Assembly: GCA_023665865.1 (NCBI GenBank)
Contig: JAMPDC010000001.1
Location: 88,134 to 152,133, forward strand
Direction of reading: 5' to 3'
Length of the DNA: 64,000 nucleotides
From: Staphylococcus sp.
GTDB lineage: Bacteria > Bacteroidota > Bacteroidia > Bacteroidales > Muribaculaceae
The stretch's first letter is position 1; every line of letters starts with the position of its first letter. Positions 44,677 to 54,200 of this stretch are shown here, one piece after another. The position numbers and the translations under genes are program-made. A model generated the notes under the pieces. It worked only from the letters and a program-made list of their open reading frames with translations, was not told the DNA's origin and searched no databases.

Positions 44677-45147
44677 TTAATTCATATTCTCAGGAAGGAT
44701 GGGGATGGGACGCTTGAATACTTCTTTAAAAGAAATCAGCGTTTCAGTTCGGCCAAAGCCAAGGCGGAGCTTCTTGTGGATGACCTCAAGCAGATGAGCG
44801 TTGTTACGCGCGAATATCTTTGCAATAATGTCATAGCTACCGGTTGTGAAATGACAATCAACCACCTCCGGCAACGCCTTGAGGCGTTCTATCACCTCAT
44901 CAAACTTCGTGGGGTCACTGAGAATAAAACCGATGTAGGCGCATGTCTCATATCCAACAGATGCGGGATTAATGATCGTCTCAAACCCCTTGATAATACC
45001 AGATGATGTCAGTTTCTGAATACGTTGATGGATAGCAGCCCCGGAGACATTGGTCTCACGCGCTATTTCAAGGAAAGGTTTGCGCGCGTTGTTGGATAGC
45101 ATCTCAAGGATCTTGAAATCAAGATTATCGAAGTGTTGGCGTGACAT
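44677..45147 (-). CDS. Lrp/AsnC family transcriptional regulator
   Basis: 156 residues. Helix-turn-helix at about 8-60 (LDFKILEMLSNNARKPFLEIA, VSGAAIHQRIQKLTSSGII) followed by the RAM effector domain (about 70-150: AYIGFILSD, ALPEVVDCHFTTGSYDIIAKI). Members respond to amino acids and form octamers or dimers. A TAATTTTG box at 45208-45215 with TTG at 45238-45240 (spacer 22) is the likely promoter. It diverges from lptD. Confidence 0.92.
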   Translation of the reverse strand: MSRQHFDNLDFKILEMLSNNARKPFLEIARETNVSGAAIHQRIQKLTSSGIIKGFETIINPASVGYETCAYIGFILSDPTKFDEVIERLKALPEVVDCHFTTGSYDIIAKIFARNNAHLLEVIHKKLRLGFGRTETLISFKEVFKRPIPILPENMN

Positions 45148-45207
45148 TACAATTTATATAATAGATGATTGATATGTTTTTTGATATATTCGTTATCTTC
45201 TGTCATG

Positions 45208-45240
45208 CAAAATTACATAAAAAATTACAATTAGTCACAA
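45208..45240 (-). promoter_or_regulatory. Probable promoter of the Lrp gene
   Basis: TAATTTTG at 45208-45215 on minus, TTG at 45238-45240; the 22-base spacer is slightly long. Confidence 0.5.
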
Positions 45241-45329
45241 AAACCACTCGTTAAATTGAGAATATAAGTTACGAAACAATTCGCAACGGGAATTTTACAT
45301 TAATTAAACATGACAAACGCCAAGCCAGG

Positions 45330-45360
45330 TTGTCTATGTTGCAAGAATGTTATATCTTTG
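45330..45360 (+). promoter_or_regulatory. Promoter of lptD
   Basis: TTG 45330-45332, exactly 20 bases, TATCTTTG 45353-45360; predicted start near 45366, leader near 80 nt. Confidence 0.78.
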
Positions 45361-45445
45361 CACAGATTTTCCCTAATCCTTGCCGTGCGGGATACCTCAA
45401 TTCCGGTAGCCCAGCGGCTGTCTAATCTATCATAAAGGTGCAGAT

Positions 45446-48406
45446 TTGAGATATTCTCACTCATATATAATAATTATAGTGCTGCTATGCGCCATTTCAA
45501 TCGGTGCATTCCCGCGAACTGTCGACCCCGACTCAACAGCCATGTCCGTCGAGCCGGTCGTTCTTGACTCTGTGCGGCCTTTTGTCAGCAGAGATCAAGC
45601 CTCGGATAGCCCACGCCAGCTCAACCACCCCCAACCCCTTCCCGGTATTACACATACTCCCCAGCCACTGCAGATGCAGACTGACACAACAGCCGTTCCT
45701 GTCGAGAAGGTTGACAGTACGGACATGGAAGTTGACAGCACCACCTCTTTCATCACCCGGCATGCCTATTCAGCTGACACCACACGTCGTACCACATTGA
45801 GCCGCACACGAATCAGTGCTCCTGAAAAATCCTCTAAAATCGTCCGCACGAAAGTCGACCTCGATAATGCCGTTGACTTCTCAGCCAAGGACTCCATGGT
45901 GTTGAAAGGGCGTAACACCGCCTATATGTATGGCAGCTCTCAGGTTGAATATGGCGACATCAAGCTCGACGCACAGCAGATCGAGATGAATCTCGACAAC
46001 AGCACCGTATATGCCGTAGGCGGAGTCGATTCAATCGGTGAACCATTCGGTACCCCGGTATTTGAGGATCACGGCACTTCATACGAGGCTAAAACCATGC
46101 GCTATAACTTCAAGACAGAGCGTGGATTCATCACCGACGTGATAACCCAGCAGGGTGAAGGATATCTGACAGGCGGCCAGACTAAGAAAATTGATGAGAA
46201 CACCATGTATATCCAGAACGCCCGATATACTACATGTGACGATCACGAGCATCCCCACTTCTACATGCAGCTGACCAAAGCTAAGGTCCGCCCGGGCAAG
46301 GATGCTGTCAGCGGTCCAGCCTACATGGTGCTCGCAGGCCTCCCACTCCCACTTGCCGTACCTTTCGGCTACTTCCCTTTCTCTGAGAAATATTCTTCCG
46401 GCGTCATCTTTCCGACGTTTGGCGATGACTATAACCGTGGCTACTATCTCAGCAACGGCGGCTACTATTTTGCACTAAGCCAGAACATGGACCTCGCGCT
46501 GACGGGCGAAATCTACACTCTTGGCTCGTGGGGTGTCAGAGCCCAGTCGGCCTATGTCAAACGCTACAAGTATTCCGGCAACTTCAACCTCTCGTACCTC
46601 ACCACCATCACAGGAGATAAAGGCATGCCTGACTACTCCAAAGCCACTAACTTCCAGATCCTATGGAGCCATAGTCAGGACTCAAAGGCCAACCCCAATA
46701 TGAGCCTTTCGGCCAGCGTAAACTTCACCACGAGCGGCTATACACGCAATGACCTCAACTCATATTACTCAAACGCCTTCACTGAGAACACCAAGAGCAG
46801 TACCATCAACATGACCTACCGCTTCCCGAATTCAAAATGGTCACTGTCTACCACTGCCAATGTGTCGCAACGCTCGCAGGACTCCACGCTTGCCGTGTCA
46901 TTCCCCAACTTCACCCTCAGCCTCTCCCAACTCTATCCCTTCAAGCGCAAGCGCGCCGTCGGCGAAGAAAAATGGTATGAAAAGATCAAACTCTCCTACT
47001 CAGGACAGTTCAACAACTCTCTCACGGCAAAACAAGATGAGTTTTTCAAGAAAAGTCTCGTCAAGGATTGGCGCAACGGTATGCGTCACAGCATCCCCAT
47101 CAGCGCGACTTTCAACGTGTTGAAATATATCAACCTCACTCCCTCAATCAGTCTCACCGACCGCATGTATTCCACAAAGGTGCGCCGTGAGTGGGATCCC
47201 AACGCCTCAGCCGAAGTGCTCGACACAACCTATAGCTTCTACAACGTATGGGATTTCAACGCCTCCGTCGCACTTGACACAAAAATCTATGGTTTCTTCC
47301 AACCGCTACCTTTCCTTGGCGACAAAGTCAAGATGATCCGCCACGTACTGACGCCAACAATATCTTTCACTGGTGCACCGGACTTCGCATCTAAATTCTT
47401 CGGCTACTACGGCTCGTATGACTATCAGAATTCGCAGGGCGAGACTGTCACCAAGACATACTCCTATTTCCCTAATTCTCTTTTCGGCGTACCGGGTCAG
47501 GGACGCACAGGCGCCATCAGTCTATCCCTCGCCAACAATCTCGAGATGAAAGTCAAGTCAGACAATGACTCCATCGGCGAGAAAAAAGTGTCGCTGATCG
47601 AAAATCTCACACTATCCCAAAGCTACAACTTCGCAGCCGATTCAATGAGATGGTCAAATCTCAATACCTCAATCATGTTGCGCCTTGTCAAAAACTTCAA
47701 CCTCAACCTCTCGGCCACATGGGATGTCTATACCTACGCTCTCAATTCCGCCGGCAATCCGGTGCGTGTCAACAAACTGCGCATCAGCCAAGGCAAAGGT
47801 TGGGGTAAACTTTCAAGCACAGGTACATCGTTCAGCTACACGTTCAACAACGATACCTTCAAGAAGCTCTTCTCTAAAGATAAAGACGGATCCAAGAAGG
47901 ACAACGATAAAAACAAGTCGAATCCAAACAACTCGATGGATCAGAATTTTGCCGACAACACTTCTGACTTCGACGGCGGCGCTCCAAGGAGAGGAAACAA
48001 CAATAAAGATTCAGGCATGAAATTCAATGATGATGGATACATGGCCTGGTCTGTGCCCTGGAACCTCACTTTCAACTACTCCGTCAACTATGGCTACGGC
48101 GAGTTTGACTATAAGAAGCTTGAATACAAAGGCCGCGTCACGCAAAATCTCTCCTTCTCAGGCAATATCCGCCCGACGGCCAACTGGAACTTTGGATTTT
48201 CCGCAAGCTATAATTTCGACACCCACAAGCTTGCCTACATGAACTGCAACATCTCACGTGACATGCACTGCTTCACTATGCGCGCGAGCTTCGTCCCTGT
48301 AGGGCCATACAAAAGCTACAATTTCCACATATCAGTAAAATCCTCACTGCTTTCGGACCTTAAATATGATAAGCGGTCATCGCTTTCAAACGGAGTCAAG
48401 TGGTAG
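45446..48406 (+). CDS. lptD: LPS-assembly outer-membrane protein LptD
   Basis: 986 residues. Signal-type start (RYSHSYIIIIVLLCAISIGAFP), a Pro/Thr/Ser-rich linker to about 135, an OstA-type beta-jellyroll (about 140-280: VLKGRNTAYMYGSSQVEYGD, YEAKTMRYNFKTERGFI, RYTTCDDHEHPHFY) and a very large C-terminal barrel. It inserts lipopolysaccharide into the outer leaflet. A Lys/Asp/Asn-rich, probably disordered loop interrupts the barrel at about 808-855. The start is TTG at 45446; the first ATG downstream would lose the signal peptide. Confidence 0.88.
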   Translation: MRYSHSYIIIIVLLCAISIGAFPRTVDPDSTAMSVEPVVLDSVRPFVSRDQASDSPRQLNHPQPLPGITHTPQPLQMQTDTTAVPVEKVDSTDMEVDSTTSFITRHAYSADTTRRTTLSRTRISAPEKSSKIVRTKVDLDNAVDFSAKDSMVLKGRNTAYMYGSSQVEYGDIKLDAQQIEMNLDNSTVYAVGGVDSIGEPFGTPVFEDHGTSYEAKTMRYNFKTERGFITDVITQQGEGYLTGGQTKKIDENTMYIQNARYTTCDDHEHPHFYMQLTKAKVRPGKDAVSGPAYMVLAGLPLPLAVPFGYFPFSEKYSSGVIFPTFGDDYNRGYYLSNGGYYFALSQNMDLALTGEIYTLGSWGVRAQSAYVKRYKYSGNFNLSYLTTITGDKGMPDYSKATNFQILWSHSQDSKANPNMSLSASVNFTTSGYTRNDLNSYYSNAFTENTKSSTINMTYRFPNSKWSLSTTANVSQRSQDSTLAVSFPNFTLSLSQLYPFKRKRAVGEEKWYEKIKLSYSGQFNNSLTAKQDEFFKKSLVKDWRNGMRHSIPISATFNVLKYINLTPSISLTDRMYSTKVRREWDPNASAEVLDTTYSFYNVWDFNASVALDTKIYGFFQPLPFLGDKVKMIRHVLTPTISFTGAPDFASKFFGYYGSYDYQNSQGETVTKTYSYFPNSLFGVPGQGRTGAISLSLANNLEMKVKSDNDSIGEKKVSLIENLTLSQSYNFAADSMRWSNLNTSIMLRLVKNFNLNLSATWDVYTYALNSAGNPVRVNKLRISQGKGWGKLSSTGTSFSYTFNNDTFKKLFSKDKDGSKKDNDKNKSNPNNSMDQNFADNTSDFDGGAPRRGNNNKDSGMKFNDDGYMAWSVPWNLTFNYSVNYGYGEFDYKKLEYKGRVTQNLSFSGNIRPTANWNFGFSASYNFDTHKLAYMNCNISRDMHCFTMRASFVPVGPYKSYNFHISVKSSLLSDLKYDKRSSLSNGVKW

Positions 48407-48540
48407 AGGGGAAAACTTTCCACACATCATAATTGTTAGAATAGTTGTATTATTGAGAGGCACAACCTGCCATCACGATAACCCGGCATATCGTCCGGTA
48501 ACGATGACGCAACAACTATTCATTTAATAAACAATTAGTG

Positions 48541-49056
48541 ATGAAAAAGATTCTACTTATCTTATGCGCTGTCCTTGGGATGACAGTCGGCGCATATGCA
48601 CAAAAAGCACAATTCCAGATCGGCTACGGTGGCTACACACAAATGGATGCTACAGACATGCACGATGGTGGCGCCATCAACAATGCATGGGGCGCTCTCA
48701 CGGCAGGTTTCAATTTCAAGGTTGCTCCAAGCTTCTACTTAGGCGCGACCTACACATTCTCGAGCGCAAGCTTCAAGCACACGGACGATGCCAATGCTTA
48801 CTACCACGTATTCATGGTCAACGGACGCTATGACTACTACCGTAACCGTATCGTCACACTCTACGGTCACCTCGGACTCGGTGTGGATGTCACACACATC
48901 TCAGCCGGCGACTATACGAAAAACAATACCTATTTTGCATTCCAAGCCTCTCCACTTGGTGCTGAAGTCGGACTCTCCCGTTCGGCAAGTATCTTTGGAG
49001 AACTCGGTTTCGGCGCACAAGGTCTCCTTCAGGTAGGTGCACGTTTCAATTTCTAA
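48541..49056 (+). CDS. Small outer-membrane beta-barrel protein
   Basis: 171 residues from ATG 48541; the GTG one codon earlier is not needed. Signal peptide MKKILLILCAVLGMTVGAYAQ, then eight or so amphipathic strands (FQIGYGGYTQMDATD, FYLGATYTFSSASF, RIVTLYGHLGLGVDV, SIFGELGFGAQ) and a C-terminal VGARFNF. It fits the OmpA/OmpX-like barrel fold. It lies 134 bp after lptD on the same strand and may share its transcript; the ligand is unknown. Confidence 0.82.
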   Translation: MKKILLILCAVLGMTVGAYAQKAQFQIGYGGYTQMDATDMHDGGAINNAWGALTAGFNFKVAPSFYLGATYTFSSASFKHTDDANAYYHVFMVNGRYDYYRNRIVTLYGHLGLGVDVTHISAGDYTKNNTYFAFQASPLGAEVGLSRSASIFGELGFGAQGLLQVGARFNF

Positions 49057-49077
49057 CATACTGATATAACGAGCATC

Positions 49078-49314
49078 ATGAGTGATAAAATTTCTTATGA
49101 AGAGCGCAAGGAGCTCCCCGACAGCGTCTACGGACTCCCCGAACGCCGCGAGTATCCGATGCCAGATGCAACACATGTCCGTGCTGCCGAAGCATATTTC
49201 CGCTATTGTCCCGAAGAGTTGAAGCCTCGCCTGGCAAAAGCTATTCTGCAAAAGGCAGCCGAATATGGCGTAGATATCGAAAGCCAGACAATACATTCCT
49301 ATGCCGGACAATAG
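49078..49314 (+). CDS. Small conserved-type protein (DUF6582-like)
   Basis: 78 residues, no signal peptide. The core PDSVYGLPERREYPMPDATHV, quoted as VYGLPERREYPMPD, followed by HVRAAEAYFRYCPEE, matches a motif seen at the ends of some phage-type proteins and in stand-alone small proteins (F/Y-x-L-P-x-x-R-x-Y-P-x-x-D-x-x-H-x-R-x-A). Its role is unknown. It starts 22 bp after the barrel gene and is followed by a terminator, so it closes that unit. Confidence 0.7.
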   Translation: MSDKISYEERKELPDSVYGLPERREYPMPDATHVRAAEAYFRYCPEELKPRLAKAILQKAAEYGVDIESQTIHSYAGQ

Positions 49315-49360
49315 GCAGGTAAAAGCTATAAAGATCACGACTAATTCATAAGTCATAAAG

Positions 49361-49419
49361 CCGGGACACGGAAGCTTGACCGCGACATGAAAAGCCGCTC
49401 TCATTCCGTGTCCCGGTTT
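49361..49419 (+). terminator. Terminator after the small protein gene
   Basis: CCGGGACACGGAA (49361-49373) pairs perfectly with TTCCGTGTCCCGG (49404-49416), followed by TTTATTT. The loop is 30 bases long. Confidence 0.8.
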
Positions 49420-49474
49420 ATTTGTGTTTAACAACTATTAGGCGTTTTTTTATGAGCCCGTCAAATTTTTTTAA

Positions 49475-49482
49475 TACTTTTG
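49475..49482 (+). promoter_or_regulatory. -7 box of the sigma factor gene
   Basis: TACTTTTG on plus, 36 bases before the ATG at 49519. It overlaps the first codons of the longer frame, so the ATG at 49519 is favoured. Confidence 0.5.
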
Positions 49483-49518
49483 TCGAATATAGTTATTATA
49501 CATATCAATTCTAATGAC

Positions 49519-50079
49519 ATGACAAAAGAGGCTCAATTTGATGATAGCAGACTTGTAGCACGGTTGAGAGACAGCTCAACGTGTCGGGAGGCTTTCGGAG
49601 AGCTTATCAAACTCTACTCCGAACCTCTCTACCGTCAGATTCGCCGCACGGTGCAATCGCACGAGGATGCCGACGACATCCTGCAAAACACCTTTCTCAA
49701 AGCTTGGCAGAATATCGAAAACTTCAGAGGAGATGCCAAGCTGTCAACATGGCTCTATAAGATAGCGATCAATGAAAGTCTTTCCTTTCTGGAAAAAGAG
49801 CGTAAACGCCGTGGACTTTCGCTCGACGACGAAGAGTCAAACGTCATCGCCCAGATACATGCCGACACTCATATTGACGGTGACCAACTGGCCCTGAAAC
49901 TCCGCGAGGCCATAGCGACGCTGCCTGAGAAACAACGGCTTGTGTTCAACATGCGATACTATGACGAGATGAAATATGAACAGATGTCCGAGATCATGGG
50001 GACATCTGTCGGTGCACTCAAAGCATCCTATCATCTTGCGGTGAAAAAAATCGAGCAATTTTTTGAGGATAACGATTAA
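49519..50079 (+). CDS. ECF-type RNA polymerase sigma factor
   Basis: 186 residues from ATG 49519 (MTKEAQFDDSRLVARLRD). Region 2 holds DADDILQNTFLKAWQNIENF and the -10-binding helix GDAKLSTWLYKIAINESL; region 4 holds LPEKQRLVFNMRYYDEMKYEQM, quoted as LPEKQRLVFNMRY, and GTSVGALKASYHLAVKKIE. Regions 1 and 3 are absent, as in ECF sigmas. It heads a set with a one-helix membrane protein (likely anti-sigma) and an LTxxQ periplasmic protein, resembling envelope or metal stress systems such as CnrHYX. Confidence 0.9.
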   Translation: MTKEAQFDDSRLVARLRDSSTCREAFGELIKLYSEPLYRQIRRTVQSHEDADDILQNTFLKAWQNIENFRGDAKLSTWLYKIAINESLSFLEKERKRRGLSLDDEESNVIAQIHADTHIDGDQLALKLREAIATLPEKQRLVFNMRYYDEMKYEQMSEIMGTSVGALKASYHLAVKKIEQFFEDND

Positions 50080-50167
50080 ACTTCCGCCCTGGCATTGAGT
50101 CTAACCAATACAGGCTGAAGAACAGCACATTTCAAGATCAATTTTCAAGTCTTAAAGATATAATGCA

Positions 50168-50632
50168 ATGAAAGATATATTAGAAAAAGTCAACCGAAAT
50201 GACGGAATGACGGTCCCCGACGGCTATTTCGAGGATTTTGCCAAAAGGATGACCGCCTCGCTTCCTCAACGCGAGTGGGAAAAGCCGCAGCCCAAAGTGC
50301 TCCCGCGTTCTGTGTGGCAGCGTGTCAGGCCATATCTCTATCTCGCCGCAATGTTCATGGGCATATGGTGTATGATGAAAATGTTTGACCTCATGCGTAC
50401 TGATCCCTACAGCATCTCCATCGAAAACAATCCTGTCATCACTGCCGCTCTTGACAATGATCATTTCATCAATGACTACTTCATTAGCGAAGGGGTCAGC
50501 GACTATCAGCTCATGGACGACCTCTATGAGACCGGTTTCGATCCAGGCGATTGCGACGAAGCTCTGAAGCATGAAGCAGCTGACACAACCGGCTCATACG
50601 ATTCACCGGAATTTCCGCTCTCTGAAATCTGA
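50168..50632 (+). CDS. Putative membrane anti-sigma factor
   Basis: 154 residues with a cytosolic N-terminus (1-50, with TVPDGYFEDFAKRM), one membrane helix at about 55-75 (PYLYLAAMFMGIWCMMKMF) and an acidic outer part ending SPEFPLSEI. I recognise no named domain and no zinc-binding HxxxCxxC anti-sigma motif. The call is based on position, 89 bp after the ECF sigma gene and just ahead of the LTxxQ gene, and on its single-span layout. Confidence 0.65.
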   Translation: MKDILEKVNRNDGMTVPDGYFEDFAKRMTASLPQREWEKPQPKVLPRSVWQRVRPYLYLAAMFMGIWCMMKMFDLMRTDPYSISIENNPVITAALDNDHFINDYFISEGVSDYQLMDDLYETGFDPGDCDEALKHEAADTTGSYDSPEFPLSEI

Positions 50633-50683
50633 GACAACAATTTTTCAACTATCCATTTGGTTACTTATTAAAAGCTGATAATA

Positions 50684-51163
50684 ATGAAGAAACTTGCACT
50701 TTCACTTTTGTTCCTTCTCTCCGCTGTTCTCATCCCGTTGAGTGCGCAATCTAAACAGCGTCCGTCTGCACAAGAGCGTAAAGTATGGATGAAAGAAATG
50801 CAACAGTATAAAAACGACTATATTGCCAAGAAACTATCCTTGACCGAGGAGCAGAAAGCGAAATTCATGCCACTCTACAATGCTATGGATGAAGAGATCC
50901 GCAAAGCTCAAGGCGAAGCTTCAAAGCTCTATCGCCAGACTCAAAAGAAAGCGAAGAAAGGCGACGTTACAAATCTGGAATATGAAAAGGCGGCTGAAGC
51001 TCTCTACGAACTAAAAGGCCGTGAAAACGAGATAGAAATGAAATATTTCACTGACTTCAAGAAAATCCTCACTCCGGCCCAGCTGTTCAAACTGAGGGAT
51101 GCGGAGCGTGATTTCACCCGTCAGCTAATGAAACAACACGGAGAGAAGAGGGCGAAACGATAA
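50684..51163 (+). CDS. LTxxQ-motif (Spy/CpxP-like) periplasmic protein
   Basis: 159 residues. Signal peptide MKKLALSLLFLLSAVLIPLSAQ, then a highly charged, all-helical mature part with two LTxxQ motifs: LTEEQ at 53-57 and LTPAQ at 129-133. This is the signature of Spy, CpxP, ZraP and CnrX, which act as periplasmic chaperones or stress sensors. It follows the anti-sigma-like gene by 51 bp and probably feeds envelope status to it. Confidence 0.82.
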   Translation: MKKLALSLLFLLSAVLIPLSAQSKQRPSAQERKVWMKEMQQYKNDYIAKKLSLTEEQKAKFMPLYNAMDEEIRKAQGEASKLYRQTQKKAKKGDVTNLEYEKAAEALYELKGRENEIEMKYFTDFKKILTPAQLFKLRDAERDFTRQLMKQHGEKRAKR

Positions 51164-51264
51164 GCCCTCTTCTTCCGGTTTTTCACCTGTCCTCCTCCCC
51201 CCTCTCCCCCAGCCTATCAATCTTCTCATTCGTTCATATCTTACATCAAACACACTTTCCAACT

Positions 51265-54200
51265 ATGCGTACCGGTAAATTATTCTTCGTATTGTTGACC
51301 TTTTTGTATTTAATTGTATATAATAGTATGGAAACCCACGCAATAACAAAACCGGATTTCGCTTACCCGAAAACAGTAAGTGAGAACGCAGAAAAATCAT
51401 TGTCCGCCGCATTGCATGCAAATGACGGCGAGGCTATTACCCGAGCGTTGATCAACTATTACATTGCAGAAGTAAAGATTGACAAATCCAATACCCAATC
51501 TGCCATCAACAAGATTGACAGCATTGCCGCTACATCATCTGATCCTGTCCTGAAATCCATATTATCGACCCTTCAGGCCGATATATACATGGCATATTAT
51601 CTAAACGACAGATGGAAATACAATTCCCGCTCACTTCCTCTCACCCCTCTTCCGGCTGACATCACCGAATGGAGTGGTGAACAGTTCAAAGCCCACATCA
51701 TCTCACTGATATCGGCAGCCATGAGCCATGAGGCAGAGCTAAAAAAAGTTCCAATCTCCGCATACGAATCTGTCATCACCAATGATGGCTCACCCAGAAG
51801 CGTAGCATCATTACGCCTGATGGGAATATATTATCCTACTCTATTCGACTTTGTAGCGTCTACTTCCGTCAGCATACTGAAGAAACTACAACCTTCGCAG
51901 ACGTTCCTGTCATGGGGATTGCTCACTCGTCATAATCTCTACATATCGTTTCCATTTACCAAATATGATCCGGTAGTGTCGCAGATTCTTGGCATATATG
52001 CCTCCCTGCTTAAATTTCACGAAACGGGAAGCGCTCCGTTCATCAACACGGACGTAAACCGCATCAAATTTGTCACTGACCATATATATCGAGACTACTC
52101 ATCCGACAGTTCATCAAGCGAGACTGACAACCGAAAGATCCAACTGCTAAAAGATCTGTATCAAGAGTGCAGGCAGTCTGAATTTTCGGGCGATATCCTT
52201 CTTGCCATATACGAATCATTTGGATTTCAGCAGAAGACGGTAGCCGATAAGAAGTGGCTGTATGCCAATATCGAGCACAACATAGAGTCTTTCAAAGCCT
52301 ATCCGCGCCGAAACGAACTCATAAACTACGCCAACAGTCTTAAAAAGAAGTCTGTAAGTATCACTTATCCGACTGTGGCGGCTCCCGGTGTGCCCGTAAA
52401 GTTCAATCTTGATCTCAACAATGTCTCAACGGGGAAAATATATGTCTTCGATGTATCGACATCTCCTGTTACTGCAACAAGCGTAAATAACCTCCCTGCA
52501 CGCTCGAGTGCCATAGCTGTGATTCCGTTCAAAAGCCCCAACCTCAACCAGACTCCATTTGCCGATAAGATAGAAGTGGAATACACATTCCCAAAGATCG
52601 GGTCATATGTAGCCATCGCATCTTTTGACGGTGAGGCAACGAATCCCGGACGCATCTTCTATCCCAAGATTCATATCACCCACTACTCACTCGCATCATC
52701 GAGATTTGATACCACAAAACTGTGGGCGCTCGATGCCATGACCGGTGCACCTATCCAAGGTGCCGAGATCCATGTATCCACACGCAAGAACAGACAGAGA
52801 ATTGAAAGTATCATCGGCAAAACAAACGCCGATGGATCACTTATCACTGACAAATATGGTGATGCCTGGATGACATACGCAGGCGATAAGTATGCCATGC
52901 CGCTATATACATATAATGTACACAATACTCCTGAAGCCCCGAGCTGGAGAATGACAGCCGACGGTTTTTCTTCGTTGGCCATTTACCATCCAGGTGATTC
53001 AGTCGAATGGATGGCTATCGTGTATGAATATTGCGGGACTGACCATCGTGTAGTCGCTAATAAAAAAGTTACGGCCGTCCTTTATGACGCCTCCCATAAC
53101 CCACTCGACACTCTGTCTCTGACCACGGATGACTTCGGCCGTGTCACCGGGACATTCACCCTACCGGAAGATTGCCTGTCGGGGCACTTCACAATATCTA
53201 TTAATGAGTTTATGTCGCTCTTCAGCTTTATGGTGTCGGATTATAAACTCCCCAGCTTCTTCGTGGATATTGAACCGGCAGAAAATGATACTCCTGCCCT
53301 TGGTGATGTCACGCTGAAAGGCAAGGTAAAGACCTACTCCGGCTTCCCGCTTGCTGATGCAAAACTGCGGGTAACACTCTATGCGGCTCCGTCTTTATTC
53401 TACTGGTATAATAGAAGTAATCCTGTTGAATTCCAGACCATAGATGCGGAGACAGATGTCAATGGTAATTTTGAAATAGTCCTGACCAAAGATATTCTTG
53501 ATCTTTCGCCGATCCCCGCGCCTATCTTTACGGCTAAAGTAAGTGCGCTATCCGAGACAGGCGAATCTCAGGAAAAAGAGGTTAGATTTGTCACTTCTAA
53601 AAAATACTCCATCCGTACATCTATCCCCGAGAATATTAATGTAGCCACCCCTTCGACCCAAATAAAGGCACAAGTGGTTGACTACAGAGACTCAATCGTG
53701 TCTATGCCGATTGATATAGCCATATCAAAGGATTCCACACTTAGATTCAGTGGCAAGATTAGCGCTGATAGTGCGGCGATCGACCTGACAGGCCTTCCGT
53801 CAGGAAAATATGATCTGAAGCTATCACTTGCCGATGCAGACATGGCTTCCTCTGTGACTAAGACAGTTGTCCTCTATCGCCCAACAGACCGTGAGACACC
53901 GGTACCCGGTACCTTATTGTGGTACCCCGAAACACAGATAAATATTGACGTAGATGGCAGCGGGTCATGGCTCTATGCTGTCGATTGCCCTACCAACCTA
54001 CTTGTCACCATCCATGATGATGACAAGATCCTATCACAACGATGGATTAAAACCGCAAAGGGCATGACTACCCTACCCCTCCATCTTCCTGAGGGGATTG
54101 ACCTTGCAACTGTCGACATTGCATTGACCGGCAATTACCGCTCGGCCACAGCGAGTCTGAAACTCAAACGTGATATAACAAAAAAATCAATCAGATTCAA

